Positions 1 through 8,150 of a DNA stretch of 32,621 nt are shown here, piece by piece. The stretch spans positions 766,506-799,126 of the forward strand of contig CP070708.1 in assembly GCA_020350285.1 (NCBI GenBank), given 5' to 3'. Below the pieces are notes generated by a model, which did not search any database, was not told where the DNA came from, and saw nothing but the letters and a program-made list of their open reading frames with translations. Each line of letters opens with the position of its first letter. Within the stretch, counting starts at the first letter, position 1. Source of the stretch: Anaerolineaceae bacterium (GTDB taxonomy: Bacteria; Chloroflexota; Anaerolineae; Anaerolineales; E44-bin32). The translations under genes were made by a program, and so were the position numbers.

Positions 1-324
1 ATCTTCTCGGTGACGGTATACTACCACCCTCTACCTCGCACGACCTTCATCGGACCGCCGAAGAATGTACAAGCCACTCGAAATCTTGATAAGGTCACGG
101 TCACATGGGACCCGGTCCAATATAACCCGTCTTATGACTTACGGGGGTATTTAATCGAGGCCACACTCTGTCAGAACGGTTTCTTGTTTTCAACCGCCGT
201 TCATACAGATGGCACCTCCTATACCTTTACTGATGAAACCAGCTGTTCTGGTGAGTCAGGCGGGTTGCTCTATGCGGTAGAGAAACACGGCTACACCGAT
301 CCAGTTAAGATCCCCTGGCCTTAG
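1..324 (+). CDS. C-terminal part of an FN3-type surface protein (5' end outside window)
   Basis: The reading frame is open from base 1, so this is the 3' end of a gene that starts upstream; the GTG at base 10 is only the first possible start codon inside the window. About 105 residues are visible. The segment from roughly base 50 to the stop has the look of a fibronectin type III fold (VTVTW strand, RGYLIEA, TSYTF). It aligns by eye with the C-terminal domain of the lipoprotein at 31161-31958: GYLIEA, TSYT, CSGxS and a terminal WP are shared. The two are therefore probably paralogous extracytoplasmic proteins. No catalytic motif is visible. FN3 domains usually serve as spacers or binding modules, so no enzymatic role is assigned. 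The family call is inferred from this fragment and its paralogue. Confidence 0.6.
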   Translation: MFSVTVYYHPLPRTTFIGPPKNVQATRNLDKVTVTWDPVQYNPSYDLRGYLIEATLCQNGFLFSTAVHTDGTSYTFTDETSCSGESGGLLYAVEKHGYTDPVKIPWP

Positions 325-341
325 GAATAGCAATCGAAATC

Positions 342-355
342 TAGCCCCTTGGCTA
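342..355. terminator. Weak short hairpin between convergent genes
   Basis: TAGCC and GGCTA form a 5-bp stem around a CCTT loop, 17 bases after the stop of the first gene. No clean U-tract follows. It is the only stem seen in the convergent gap between the FN3 protein and the membrane protein gene ending at 402, so it may be a weak terminator. Confidence 0.2.
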
Positions 356-401
356 CAATTCCCTTAAACCTTTTCTAGGGTGGATTGTCTAGTCTTGAAG
401 G

Positions 402-1313
402 TCATCCTACAGGTTCTGCAGGATCTAGAAGGGCGATTAAGCCCAGTGTCCCCATGTCCGCAAACAACATAGGTGCAAGGAAAGGTGCACCGCGAATAAT
501 CCTTTTCGTTACGATCTTACCATCCGCAATAAGGTTTTCGTTGACATGCAGGATCAATCCCATAATGCCCAGGATGATGAGAGCGGTCATGGCTGTGGTA
601 TAGATGATGTAGTCACTTCGCCCTGGATTTCCTAGCGCGCCCATAATCACGGGAACCACAGTTCCGAAGATCCCTACAGCGGCTGAAAACCACAGCCACG
701 GGTTGACAAATCCGGTACGTGCGTGATCGAAGATCATACTGATTAAACTGGCTAAGACACCTAATCCTACAAGGAAGTAGAGGGCTCTCGTTTTACTAAA
801 TGGCAGGTGCAATCGCAGACCGCGGATCAATGTAAGACTCCCACTCTCTGGGGGAGTTTCGAGCCAGGCAGCGCTTAAACCTAGGAGGCCTATGAGTGAG
901 AAAGTTAATGGGCCGAGGACAGGTGGAGCCCAAACAAGCAAATCCAGGGTAAGCCATCTCCCAGGTGGTCCTGTTGGTAGGATCCCTCGAATGACATGGA
1001 AGTATGCACCGATAAGCCCAACCGCAATGCTGACTACAAAGATCAGGCTTGCCAGCACATTCGCCAGCATACGTCTTCGGAGGGAGACAAGACCCAGAAT
1101 GAGGAGGAGGACACCCGCAATCGGGCCAAAGATGATGGGGATTCTCTCTCTCGGGACGATCGTACCGCTGATGCTGTGGGCTAGGAAGATATCGATTCCA
1201 AGAAAGATCTCATTGACAGCTACCAAGAGAAGGATGAGCTGATCTCGAGAAAATGGGATTCTGTCAATCCTCCTCAGAATAGGGAAGACGGTCCCTAGAT
1301 GGTGCACGTTCAC
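402..1313 (-). CDS. Polytopic membrane protein, 8 predicted TM helices, partner of octaheme cytochrome
   Basis: This is a 303-residue hydrophobic protein I do not recognise as a named family. About eight transmembrane segments are visible, near residues 26-48, 58-78, 86-108, 125-150, 177-198, 205-228, 235-257 and 277-295. Several histidines lie in or next to helices (AHSISG, YFHVIRG, DHARTG, LHVNEN) and could ligate heme or act near a quinone site; that is speculation. It starts with GTG, overlapping the TGA of the upstream octaheme cytochrome by four bases (1310-1313), so the two are almost certainly translationally coupled and co-transcribed. The context suggests it is the membrane or quinone-facing partner of that cytochrome. 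No cofactor-binding motif proves this, and a structural anchor role is equally possible. Confidence 0.75.
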   Translation of the reverse strand: MNVHHLGTVFPILRRIDRIPFSRDQLILLLVAVNEIFLGIDIFLAHSISGTIVPRERIPIIFGPIAGVLLLILGLVSLRRRMLANVLASLIFVVSIAVGLIGAYFHVIRGILPTGPPGRWLTLDLLVWAPPVLGPLTFSLIGLLGLSAAWLETPPESGSLTLIRGLRLHLPFSKTRALYFLVGLGVLASLISMIFDHARTGFVNPWLWFSAAVGIFGTVVPVIMGALGNPGRSDYIIYTTAMTALIILGIMGLILHVNENLIADGKIVTKRIIRGAPFLAPMLFADMGTLGLIALLDPAEPVG

Positions 1314-2599
1314 TCCCCTTCCTGAGCTTCATGAAGCTTTTGGTCAACCATCTCCCGTAATTCCGCGAGGTCACTCAAGACCTCATAAGCCCCATGCCAC
1401 TGGGTGTAATCCGGACCTTGCATCCAAGCCCCAAATTTAGCCGTTCGACCCCAATGATGCCAAAGTTCGAAGTACAAATAATCGATCGGTTCGTCAAAGG
1501 GATATGGTGTGAGCAATCCTGCATCTTGTAGGGGAGCGATGATGTCATTGCTCTCCTCGACCCAAGCGTTTACAGCCTCGGTTATCTTGTCGGCGGCAGT
1601 GTAAAAATCAGTGATCATGTTTTCGTTGTGGCATTGGAGGCAAACACCTTGCATATTCACCAGATTGTCCTCCCAGGATGGTCTTCGGGTGCTGATGGGT
1701 GCGAATAAGTACCACGTAAGGCGATCTCCGACATCATGGGTGGTCTCGGTTGTGCCGAAGCCTCCGAAGTGACACAGCGCGCAGGTAGCGGCTGGAAAAT
1801 CATCGACGGTCAACGTACCGGCATCAGCTTCCCAATTCCATAGGTGCCCGCCCGTTGCGTAAGCGATGCCATGTGGCGATTCCTGGTATATCTCCCATTG
1901 TGGATGGTCAGGACCGATGTGGCAATAATTACAGGTTTCAGGTTTGCGGGCTTGTTCAAGGGTGAACATATGGCGCAAATGGCACTTCTTGCACTGACCT
2001 GTTGAACCATCCTGTGATGGTTTACCAACGTCATGGCACGCCTCGCATGCGAAACGAGTCACATCTTCGCCTTCCAGTGCATGGAGGGCGTTGCGCGATT
2101 TATCAGGTGCGTAACTGCCCTCAGGTATCGCTTGGTATTCGATGAGTTGTTCAGGTGATAAATCTTGGCTCCCTGCGTAGGCTACATAAGCCGGTAAGCC
2201 GTGACGACTCTGCAAGAACTGATCGACTTCTGCTTCGTGGCACTGTTGACAACGTGCCGTTGTAGGTTGTCCTAAAACGAAAGTGCCTTCGTGTTCTACT
2301 GCACCTGGATATCCTTCGTTAACCTCATGGCAATCGCGACAGGTAACCTCGGCCGCAGCCATCGTGCTGCGGCCATATTGGAGCACAATCCCGGGCGTCG
2401 TATTCCCATGGCAGATGACACAATCATCAAGGCTTCTAGCTAGGGCATTTGGCCTGATATCCCTCTCACCTTCTTCAGTAGCTGACGTTCCAATGACCAT
2501 CATCACAACTGCCAAGCCTAACAGAACAACAACAATGACCAGGCCGATGATCAATAATCGAGCTGAGCGAACCACATTAGTAACCCGATCTGTGCCCAT
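1310..2599 (-). CDS. Octaheme c-type cytochrome of the hydroxylamine oxidoreductase (HAO) family
   Basis: Extracytoplasmic redox enzyme, 429 residues. Eight CxxCH heme-binding motifs are visible, starting at C60, C87, C117, C185, C203, C223, C273 and C320. The C-terminal half carries features I associate with HAO-type octaheme cytochromes: THDVGDR after heme 7, and YFELWHHWGR followed by GPDYTQWHG after heme 8. Family members oxidise hydroxylamine or hydrazine, or reduce nitrite, depending on a tyrosine cross-link to the fourth heme; I cannot settle that from sequence alone. An N-terminal helix (about residues 15-38) without an evident cleavage site should anchor it to the membrane. The ATG at 2599 was chosen because GAGGGG lies 7 bases upstream and because the longer frame would begin inside a promoter -35 box. 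It overlaps the downstream membrane protein gene by four bases. Confidence 0.88.
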   Translation of the reverse strand: MGTDRVTNVVRSARLLIIGLVIVVVLLGLAVVMMVIGTSATEEGERDIRPNALARSLDDCVICHGNTTPGIVLQYGRSTMAAAEVTCRDCHEVNEGYPGAVEHEGTFVLGQPTTARCQQCHEAEVDQFLQSRHGLPAYVAYAGSQDLSPEQLIEYQAIPEGSYAPDKSRNALHALEGEDVTRFACEACHDVGKPSQDGSTGQCKKCHLRHMFTLEQARKPETCNYCHIGPDHPQWEIYQESPHGIAYATGGHLWNWEADAGTLTVDDFPAATCALCHFGGFGTTETTHDVGDRLTWYLFAPISTRRPSWEDNLVNMQGVCLQCHNENMITDFYTAADKITEAVNAWVEESNDIIAPLQDAGLLTPYPFDEPIDYLYFELWHHWGRTAKFGAWMQGPDYTQWHGAYEVLSDLAELREMVDQKLHEAQEGE

Positions 2600-2662
2600 G
2601 AGCTTACCCCTCCTCGATTTTGCACCACAACAACTCAGAATCGAGCATGATCCATACTGGCT

Positions 2663-2675
2663 GAATGATTCATTC
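2663..2675. promoter_or_regulatory. Perfect palindrome just downstream of the cytochrome promoter
   Basis: GAATGATTCATTC is a perfect 6-1-6 palindrome. It starts 14 bases after the -10 box of the octaheme cytochrome promoter, at about +8 to +20 of the predicted transcript. That is a typical place for a repressor operator. No specific regulator is identified. Confidence 0.35.
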
Positions 2676-2689
2676 GCAATTAAATTAGC

Positions 2690-2719
2690 AGTATATCCGC
2701 TCGCTAAAACTAAAGTCAA
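2690..2719 (-). promoter_or_regulatory. Sigma70-type promoter for the octaheme cytochrome operon
   Basis: On the minus strand, TTGACT (2719-2714) and TATACT (2695-2690) are separated by 18 bases and match the TTGACA/TATAAT consensus closely. The expected transcript start is near 2683, giving a leader of about 84 bases before the ATG at 2599. The gene therefore probably has its own promoter, independent of acuC upstream. Confidence 0.55.
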
Positions 2720-2770
2720 TCATATCCATGAGAATACAAAGTAAATTCTCTTCTTTTATGTGTGAGGTAT

Positions 2771-3880
2771 TCACACTAATCCATGTAGCTCCCGCGCATG
2801 ATTCACGATCTCCTCGACGCTTCTCCTCGTTAGCCTCTTTACATTCTCGTCAATTCGTGGAGACTGGTGATCTTCTAGCCACTTTCCTCCGTACTTAGCT
2901 TGGTAATCAGGAGGAAGCTCTTCAGGGAATGACTGCCCTGACATGATGCCGAATGCAAGTGTCCATGAGCGAGGAACTACATCGATATCGTATCCGCCGC
3001 CTCCAAGCGCCAACCAGCGGGATGATAAACGACTGAGTTCTTCAAAGAGTGCCTTGTGGCCATGGGTTGTGAGCGCTAATCTCGCTAGGGGATCGAAGTA
3101 GTGAGTATCGACCCCGAGTTGCGTTACCAGGATATCAGGTTTGAAGCGTTCTACGAGAGGCGGCACGGTTTGCTGGAATGCCCAAAGATAAATCTCGTCG
3201 TCGGTGTAGGGTGGCAGGGGGATATTGACGCTGTATCCTTCACCTTCATCGACACCGATCTCATCTACGAAACCGGTGCCGGGGAAAAGGGTACGCCCAC
3301 TCTGGTGTAATGAGATGGTGAGAACCTTATCTGTGGCGTAGAAGGCATCCTGAACTCCATCTCCATGGTGAACATCGATATCGACATAAGCTATTCTCAG
3401 TCCCTGATCGATCAACCAATGAATAGCAACGGCGGCATCGTTGAAGATGCAAAAGCCAGATGCGAGGGCCGGTCCAGCATGATGAGTCCCTCCGCTGTAA
3501 CTGAATGCTATTTCACATTCTAGGTTTGCTAGTAATTTCGCGCCCCTGAGTGCACTGCCTACTTTGAGACCTGATGATTCAAACATTCCGGTAAAAACAG
3601 GATTATCGCCGGGACCGAATCCATAGCGTGCGGACGGGATATGAGTCTCCCCCTTACTTAAAGATCGTACGGCGTCGATATACTCTTGAGTGTGAAAAAG
3701 CGCTAATTCACCCTCGCTTGGAGGGGTTGGGGTGATCACCTGGACATTCTCAGGTTCAAAAGCCCTGTATTCATCGAGGAGTTCATAGGTGCGCTGTAAC
3801 CGTTCACCCCTCAAGGGGTGATTGGGGCCGAAGCTTTGTTGCCAAAACCGAGGAGAATGGAGAAAGATGACCTTCCGCAT
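2771..3880 (-). CDS. acuC: AcuC-type class I histone deacetylase-family deacetylase
   Basis: Zinc-dependent deacetylase of the arginase/deacetylase fold, 369 residues, full length for AcuC-like proteins. Bacterial AcuC removes acetyl groups from protein lysines, classically acetyl-CoA synthetase; other members act on acetylpolyamines. The active-site set is complete: tandem His133-His134 (GGTHHAGP), zinc ligands Asp169 and His171 in the DIDVHHGDG motif, third ligand Asp258 (LGVD), and the catalytic Tyr297 (GGGGY). No signal peptide is present, so it is cytoplasmic. It begins at ATG 3880 with no strong ribosome-binding site. It is read in the same direction as the octaheme cytochrome but separated from it by 171 bases that contain a good promoter. 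A small hairpin (GTGTGA/TCACAC, 2760-2776) overlaps its stop codon. No acetyl-CoA synthetase gene is visible nearby. Confidence 0.9.
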   Translation of the reverse strand: MRKVIFLHSPRFWQQSFGPNHPLRGERLQRTYELLDEYRAFEPENVQVITPTPPSEGELALFHTQEYIDAVRSLSKGETHIPSARYGFGPGDNPVFTGMFESSGLKVGSALRGAKLLANLECEIAFSYSGGTHHAGPALASGFCIFNDAAVAIHWLIDQGLRIAYVDIDVHHGDGVQDAFYATDKVLTISLHQSGRTLFPGTGFVDEIGVDEGEGYSVNIPLPPYTDDEIYLWAFQQTVPPLVERFKPDILVTQLGVDTHYFDPLARLALTTHGHKALFEELSRLSSRWLALGGGGYDIDVVPRSWTLAFGIMSGQSFPEELPPDYQAKYGGKWLEDHQSPRIDENVKRLTRRSVEEIVNHARELHGLV

Positions 3881-4017
3881 GGTGCAATTTTAGCTTCGAT
3901 GTGATTATCCGTACACTGCTGTTTTCATAAATTAGGTAAGGAAGGTAGGGACTGGGGTAAGGTGGAATTGGAACAAATCATCCATCCTAACACCAGTCCT
4001 CGACCGACGGGGGTAAG

Positions 4018-4045
4018 TTGAATGCTCTATTTTTCTAAGTACAAT
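4018..4045 (+). promoter_or_regulatory. Possible promoter for the P-type ATPase
   Basis: TTGAAT (4018-4023) and TACAAT (4040-4045) are separated by 16 bases, about 75 bases before the ATPase start codon. The match is moderate, in a 240-bp divergent intergenic region. Confidence 0.35.
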
Positions 4046-4120
4046 CTATCTTAGCAATCTGGATGACTTCCACACAATAAGTTAATATGATCTCAACAGA
4101 ATTGGTGAGGATATTTTGGT

Positions 4121-6646
4121 ATGACAGTGATCAAAGGTTTATCTGAGCCTGAAGCCCTTGCACGTCGACAACAGGGTGAAGGGACCGATATCCGTCTTCA
4201 GACCAGCAGATCTTATCGGGATATCCTGCGTCAAAACCTTTTAGCCTTCATTAATATCGTCCTCTTTGGAATCGGTGCAGTACTGATTCTAATTGGGCGC
4301 GTTGAAGACGCAGTAGTCAGCGTCCTGCTGATCTTGATGAATGTCATCATCGGCGTCTTCCAGGAAGTGCGCGCTAAACGCCAACTCGACCGAATAGCGT
4401 TACTTACCCGCCCCAAAGTAACCATCCTTCGTGATGGTCAGGAGAAGACTATTGACCCATCGGAAATTGTGTTGGGTGACATTTTGGTTGTCCGTCCGGG
4501 AGATCAAATCGTTGTCGATGGTGTGCTTGTTGGCGAAGGTGAGATAGAGGTTGATGAATCATTACTCTCCGGCGAATCGGATCTCATTCCCAAGCGTGAA
4601 GATGACAAGGTACTGTCAGGAAGTTTTTGTGTCAGTGGTAGCGCGATGTATCAAGCGGAGAAAGTTGGTTTGGAGAGTTATGCGAATCAAGTCACTGCTG
4701 GTGCACGCTCCTTCCGTCTTGTGCAAACGCCGTTACAGAAGGATGTCGATTTTATCATCCGTCTCTTGACTTTACTCGCCATCTTTATAGGACTGTTGTT
4801 GTTGATTTCAGCGGTGATTCTCGCAATTCCACTGATGCGCAGCGTGCAGATGGCAGCAGTGATTGCTGGTTTGGTTCCAAATGGGTTGTTCCTGATGCTC
4901 ATCGTTGCATATGCGATGGGTGCATTGAGGATCGTCGGGCGAGGAGCGCTTGTCCAACAATCCAACTCCGTCGAATCGCTAAGCTACGTGGATGTCCTAT
5001 GTATGGACAAAACCGGGACACTCACGACCAATAGTATTCGGTTTCACGGTGTAGAGCCCTTCGGAGTCGAGGAGCAGGAACTTATAAGCCTTCTTGGTGA
5101 TTATGCTACAAGCACCTCGGTAAACAATCGCACCAGTGAGGCGATTATCGAAGCCTTAGGGGGACAGAAGAGACATAAAATTGATGAGATACCCTTCTCA
5201 TCGACCCGCAAGTGGAGTGCCCTCGCATTTGACGATGAAAATTTAACTGGAACCTACGCACTAGGCGCGTTTGAAGCGTTACAACCTTACCTTCATCATG
5301 ATTTGGATCTCTCAGAAAAGGTCGAAGCCTTGTCGGAAGCAGGTATACGTGTGCTTCTATTTACCCATCATCCCAATGTGACCAAATTGCATGATAGCGA
5401 AGGAGATCCACATCTGCCGAAGGACCTCGTTCCTTTAGGAGTGCTTAGCTTTCTTGACGAACTCCGTCCAGCGCTTAAAGAAACCTTGGAGGGCTTCACC
5501 GCAGCGGGGGTTCATTTGAAGGTCATCTCTGGTGATCATCCATATACTGTCACTTCGTTGGTAAAGCAAGCGGGACTTCCTGCCAATCTAGAGGCTGTTG
5601 TTTCAGGAGCAGAATTAGCGCAAATGGATGATCCACAATTCAATCAGATTGCGGAAAAACTCTCTATATTCGGTCGCATCCTGCCTGAGCAGAAGGAGCG
5701 CTTGGTGGGGGCGCTTCGTGATGGAGGGCATTATGTCGCCATGATCGGTGATGGGGTGAACGATGTCTTGTCACTCAAAAGAGCAAACTTGGGTATTGCA
5801 ATGCAGAGTGGAAGTGCGGCCACCCGCGCTGTTGCTGACATGGTCCTACTTAATGATTCGTTCGAAGCATTACCGCCAGCGTTTTTGGAGGGCCAGCGCA
5901 TCATCAACGGGATGAGAGACATCCTTCGCCTTTTTTTAACAAGGGCGATTTATTTTGCATTATTGATCATTGCAACAGCTGTGATCGGAATAGGTTTCCC
6001 TTATGTGCCAAAACATGCTACGTTGGTCACCTTTTTCACAGTGGGTATTCCCACCTTCGCGTTAGCTGCATGGGCGAAGCCTGGGAATGTTCCCAAAGAG
6101 GGGTTAATCCGCGCCGTGACGCATTTTGTATTTCCCGCGGCCATCTCGACATTCCTGTTCGGGTTAATCATTTACACGTTCGCTTTTGGACTGGCTTACA
6201 GAGATGTAGAGGCGAGATCTTTTACAGTTACCCAAGAGGAAATCGATCGATTCCGAATATCAGCGGGGATTGACTACGAGATCACAACACCGGAGGAGTA
6301 TGCTAGCGAGGTGGCGACCTTGGTCGCTCAATCGGCTTTGACAACGTTTACACTATTGGCAGGTTTAGTGCTTGTGGTATTTGTAGAGCCACCGACGGAA
6401 TTCTTTGTTGGGGGTGACATCTATAGTGGTGATAAGCGTCCAACGTTGTTGGTGATGGGGTTACTTCTTGCATCCCTCGCGGTGATACTTATTGAACCAA
6501 TAAGGACATTTTTTGAAGTACTTGTTTTACCACCCGCCGTTTATCTACTGATCTTTGCGTTGGTGATTCTTTGGGCATTCGTATTACGCCTAGCGTGGCG
6601 TGCCCACTGGTTTGAGCGTTTCCTAGGGTTGGAATCAGTAAACTAA
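4121..6646 (+). CDS. Cation-translocating P-type ATPase, CtpE-like
   Basis: ATP-driven cation pump of the inner membrane, 841 residues. The P-type signature motifs are intact: LSGES in the actuator domain (149-153), phosphorylated Asp296 in DKTGTLT, SGDHP, and GDGVND near residue 543. It has no N-terminal heavy-metal-binding domain or CPC motif, and it has extra C-terminal helices (about ten TM in total), so it is not a copper/zinc P1B pump. The fourth helix reads GLVPNGL (250-256). The closest match I can name is the CtpE group, where the mycobacterial member imports Ca2+, but the transported ion is not proven here. The ATG at 4121 is preceded by GGTGAGGA at a somewhat long spacing. It is convergent with the esterase gene, with only 27 bases between the stops. 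Confidence 0.85.
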   Translation: MTVIKGLSEPEALARRQQGEGTDIRLQTSRSYRDILRQNLLAFINIVLFGIGAVLILIGRVEDAVVSVLLILMNVIIGVFQEVRAKRQLDRIALLTRPKVTILRDGQEKTIDPSEIVLGDILVVRPGDQIVVDGVLVGEGEIEVDESLLSGESDLIPKREDDKVLSGSFCVSGSAMYQAEKVGLESYANQVTAGARSFRLVQTPLQKDVDFIIRLLTLLAIFIGLLLLISAVILAIPLMRSVQMAAVIAGLVPNGLFLMLIVAYAMGALRIVGRGALVQQSNSVESLSYVDVLCMDKTGTLTTNSIRFHGVEPFGVEEQELISLLGDYATSTSVNNRTSEAIIEALGGQKRHKIDEIPFSSTRKWSALAFDDENLTGTYALGAFEALQPYLHHDLDLSEKVEALSEAGIRVLLFTHHPNVTKLHDSEGDPHLPKDLVPLGVLSFLDELRPALKETLEGFTAAGVHLKVISGDHPYTVTSLVKQAGLPANLEAVVSGAELAQMDDPQFNQIAEKLSIFGRILPEQKERLVGALRDGGHYVAMIGDGVNDVLSLKRANLGIAMQSGSAATRAVADMVLLNDSFEALPPAFLEGQRIINGMRDILRLFLTRAIYFALLIIATAVIGIGFPYVPKHATLVTFFTVGIPTFALAAWAKPGNVPKEGLIRAVTHFVFPAAISTFLFGLIIYTFAFGLAYRDVEARSFTVTQEEIDRFRISAGIDYEITTPEEYASEVATLVAQSALTTFTLLAGLVLVVFVEPPTEFFVGGDIYSGDKRPTLLVMGLLLASLAVILIEPIRTFFEVLVLPPAVYLLIFALVILWAFVLRLAWRAHWFERFLGLESVN

Positions 6647-6673
6647 ATAAAAGGAATTCCTTCGAATGACAAG

Positions 6674-7675
6674 TCAATCGCTTTGAGGGTCAAATGATCT
6701 GGCATGCGCTTCAAAGAAATCCCAAATCAGATCGGTAGCACTGATGTAGGGGAAGGAGCTGCCAAGGGTGGCATTAATTGGAGCGCCGGGCCAAGTATGT
6801 CCACCCCCCTCAAGCGTATATAGCGTCACTTCGACGTCCTCTTCACAGTTTAGCCAGGTTTCCTTTGTGACCATCGTGTGGGGTTGACTCGAGATGGGAG
6901 TTGAATCACACCCATCCCGCTCTGCCCAAGCGCTTACCCAAAGATGGACTGCTGGGATGTCGTTTTCCACACCCTCATAAGGTATGGTCGCATCATCCGT
7001 TCCGTGGAAGACGATCACCGAAACTGGACGGTCAATCTCGCAGCGATTGAAAGCGACATGTCCGCCAGCAACAGGTGCGATGGCAACAAAGGTGAGCGAC
7101 ATATCACAGCCCAATCGGTTTGTCATCGTCGCACCATTCGACATCCCGGTGGCGTATATACGATTCGGATCGATACGAATTTCCTTTTGAAGGAATTCAA
7201 GCAACGCTTCAAAAAAATCCATGTCAGCTTGGCCAGTTGTGTCAGGGATGGGTCCCAACCACAATGGTGGTGTTCCGATGGCCTGGGGATTGACGACGAT
7301 GAAATTCTCTTCATCCGCTTTCGCGTTCATCCCACTGAGTAGGTCCTGCTGAAAAGCGCTCTGCGTGGCAGCATGAAGGTTGACCACCATGGGAAGAGGT
7401 ACACCGGGCTGATAATCTGGCGGGAGGTGGACCGTGAACAATCGTCGTATGTTGTTAACTTCGATGGCAGTTACATAATCTCCAGGATCGAGATACTTCT
7501 CAATGGGGAAAGGGGTGGGTGTTTCAGTAGGCGTAGGAGTCGGTGTGGGTTGAGGGAGAGTAGCTGTTTCCTGAGGAACACAAGCGGTGATGAAAGAACC
7601 GAAAATGAGGAGTAAACAGGAAGTGATCTCCCGCCTCATGACCTGTCTAAGTGTTTTTGTCCTCAATGGTCTCAT
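6674..7675 (-). CDS. Lipoprotein esterase of the PHB depolymerase/feruloyl esterase (CE1-like, LpqC) group
   Basis: Surface-anchored alpha/beta hydrolase, 333 residues. A signal sequence ends in the lipobox ITAC (lipidated Cys32), followed by a Thr/Pro-rich stalk (about 36-57) that holds the enzyme off the membrane. The catalytic triad is visible: nucleophile Ser179 in GMSNG, Asp near 227-228 (HGTDD), and His293 in GGGHTWPG. The GGHxWPG motif is typical of secreted polyhydroxybutyrate depolymerase, feruloyl and acetylxylan esterase-like enzymes; the natural ester is unknown. I chose the ATG at 7675 because AAAGGA lies about 9 bases upstream. An internal ATG at 7639 is possible, and the longer frame from 7714 is less likely. 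The gene is monocistronic as far as can be seen. Confidence 0.82.
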   Translation of the reverse strand: MRPLRTKTLRQVMRREITSCLLLIFGSFITACVPQETATLPQPTPTPTPTETPTPFPIEKYLDPGDYVTAIEVNNIRRLFTVHLPPDYQPGVPLPMVVNLHAATQSAFQQDLLSGMNAKADEENFIVVNPQAIGTPPLWLGPIPDTTGQADMDFFEALLEFLQKEIRIDPNRIYATGMSNGATMTNRLGCDMSLTFVAIAPVAGGHVAFNRCEIDRPVSVIVFHGTDDATIPYEGVENDIPAVHLWVSAWAERDGCDSTPISSQPHTMVTKETWLNCEEDVEVTLYTLEGGGHTWPGAPINATLGSSFPYISATDLIWDFFEAHARSFDPQSD

Positions 7676-8150
7676 GAAAAGATGTCCTTTGGTAATTTTG
7701 TATAGCTCAATCATAATTTTTTTGTGTAGAGGCGGGGTTGCCCCGTCCCTAAATGCTTATGCAATGTATACCACTATATCGCGTCAGAGGTTCGGAAACG
7801 CTTCTTATCTGTGGTGAAAGATAATTGCCAGTGCTGTCCACAATGTTTGGGATCACCTCCAATCCTCGGAAGAAATTCCATCTTTATGGGATCAATGCCC
7901 ATATTCTTGGTGAATATTTATCCCCCCGCATCCAAGCGCAAATAACCGAGATGATGTACCATAAGAGTGAAGATGCTGATCATTCTGCCCCTTGTCTCAA
8001 CGCAAATTACATTCTTGAGGGGAAAATGGAGCCCAGTACCTCTGCGAGCTCCCTCCCGATGTAACATGCGGGAATTGTAATTGCACACCCATTTGCCAAC
8101 TCGCTGGAGCTGGGCGCGTCACCTTCATGTGGGGTTTAGGAGAAGGGACC
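7676..8150. other. 475-bp intergenic region, divergent, no convincing gene
   Basis: This lies between the divergent esterase and universal stress protein genes, so promoters for both should be here, but I found no strong -35/-10 pair. A 79-codon frame at 7825-8064 starts at TTG, lacks a ribosome-binding site and resembles nothing I know. The region also holds a REP-like palindrome at 7726-7751. Confidence 0.6.
7726..7751. repeat. REP-like imperfect palindrome
   Basis: TAGAGGCGGGG and CCCCGTCCCTA form an 11-bp stem with two non-complementary positions around a short loop. It resembles the GTAGAGACG...CGTCTCTAC intergenic palindromes dispersed in many bacterial genomes. No U-tract follows in either direction, so it is unlikely to be a terminator. 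Confidence 0.4.

Noticed and set aside
2600..2719. Extra 40 N-terminal codons for the octaheme cytochrome starting at a TTG
   Set aside because: The TTG is the first half of a near-consensus -35 box, and a good ribosome-binding site precedes the ATG at 2599.
7825..8064. 79-codon frame before the universal stress protein
   Set aside because: It has a TTG start, no ribosome-binding site, no recognisable family and an ordinary composition; probably not a gene.
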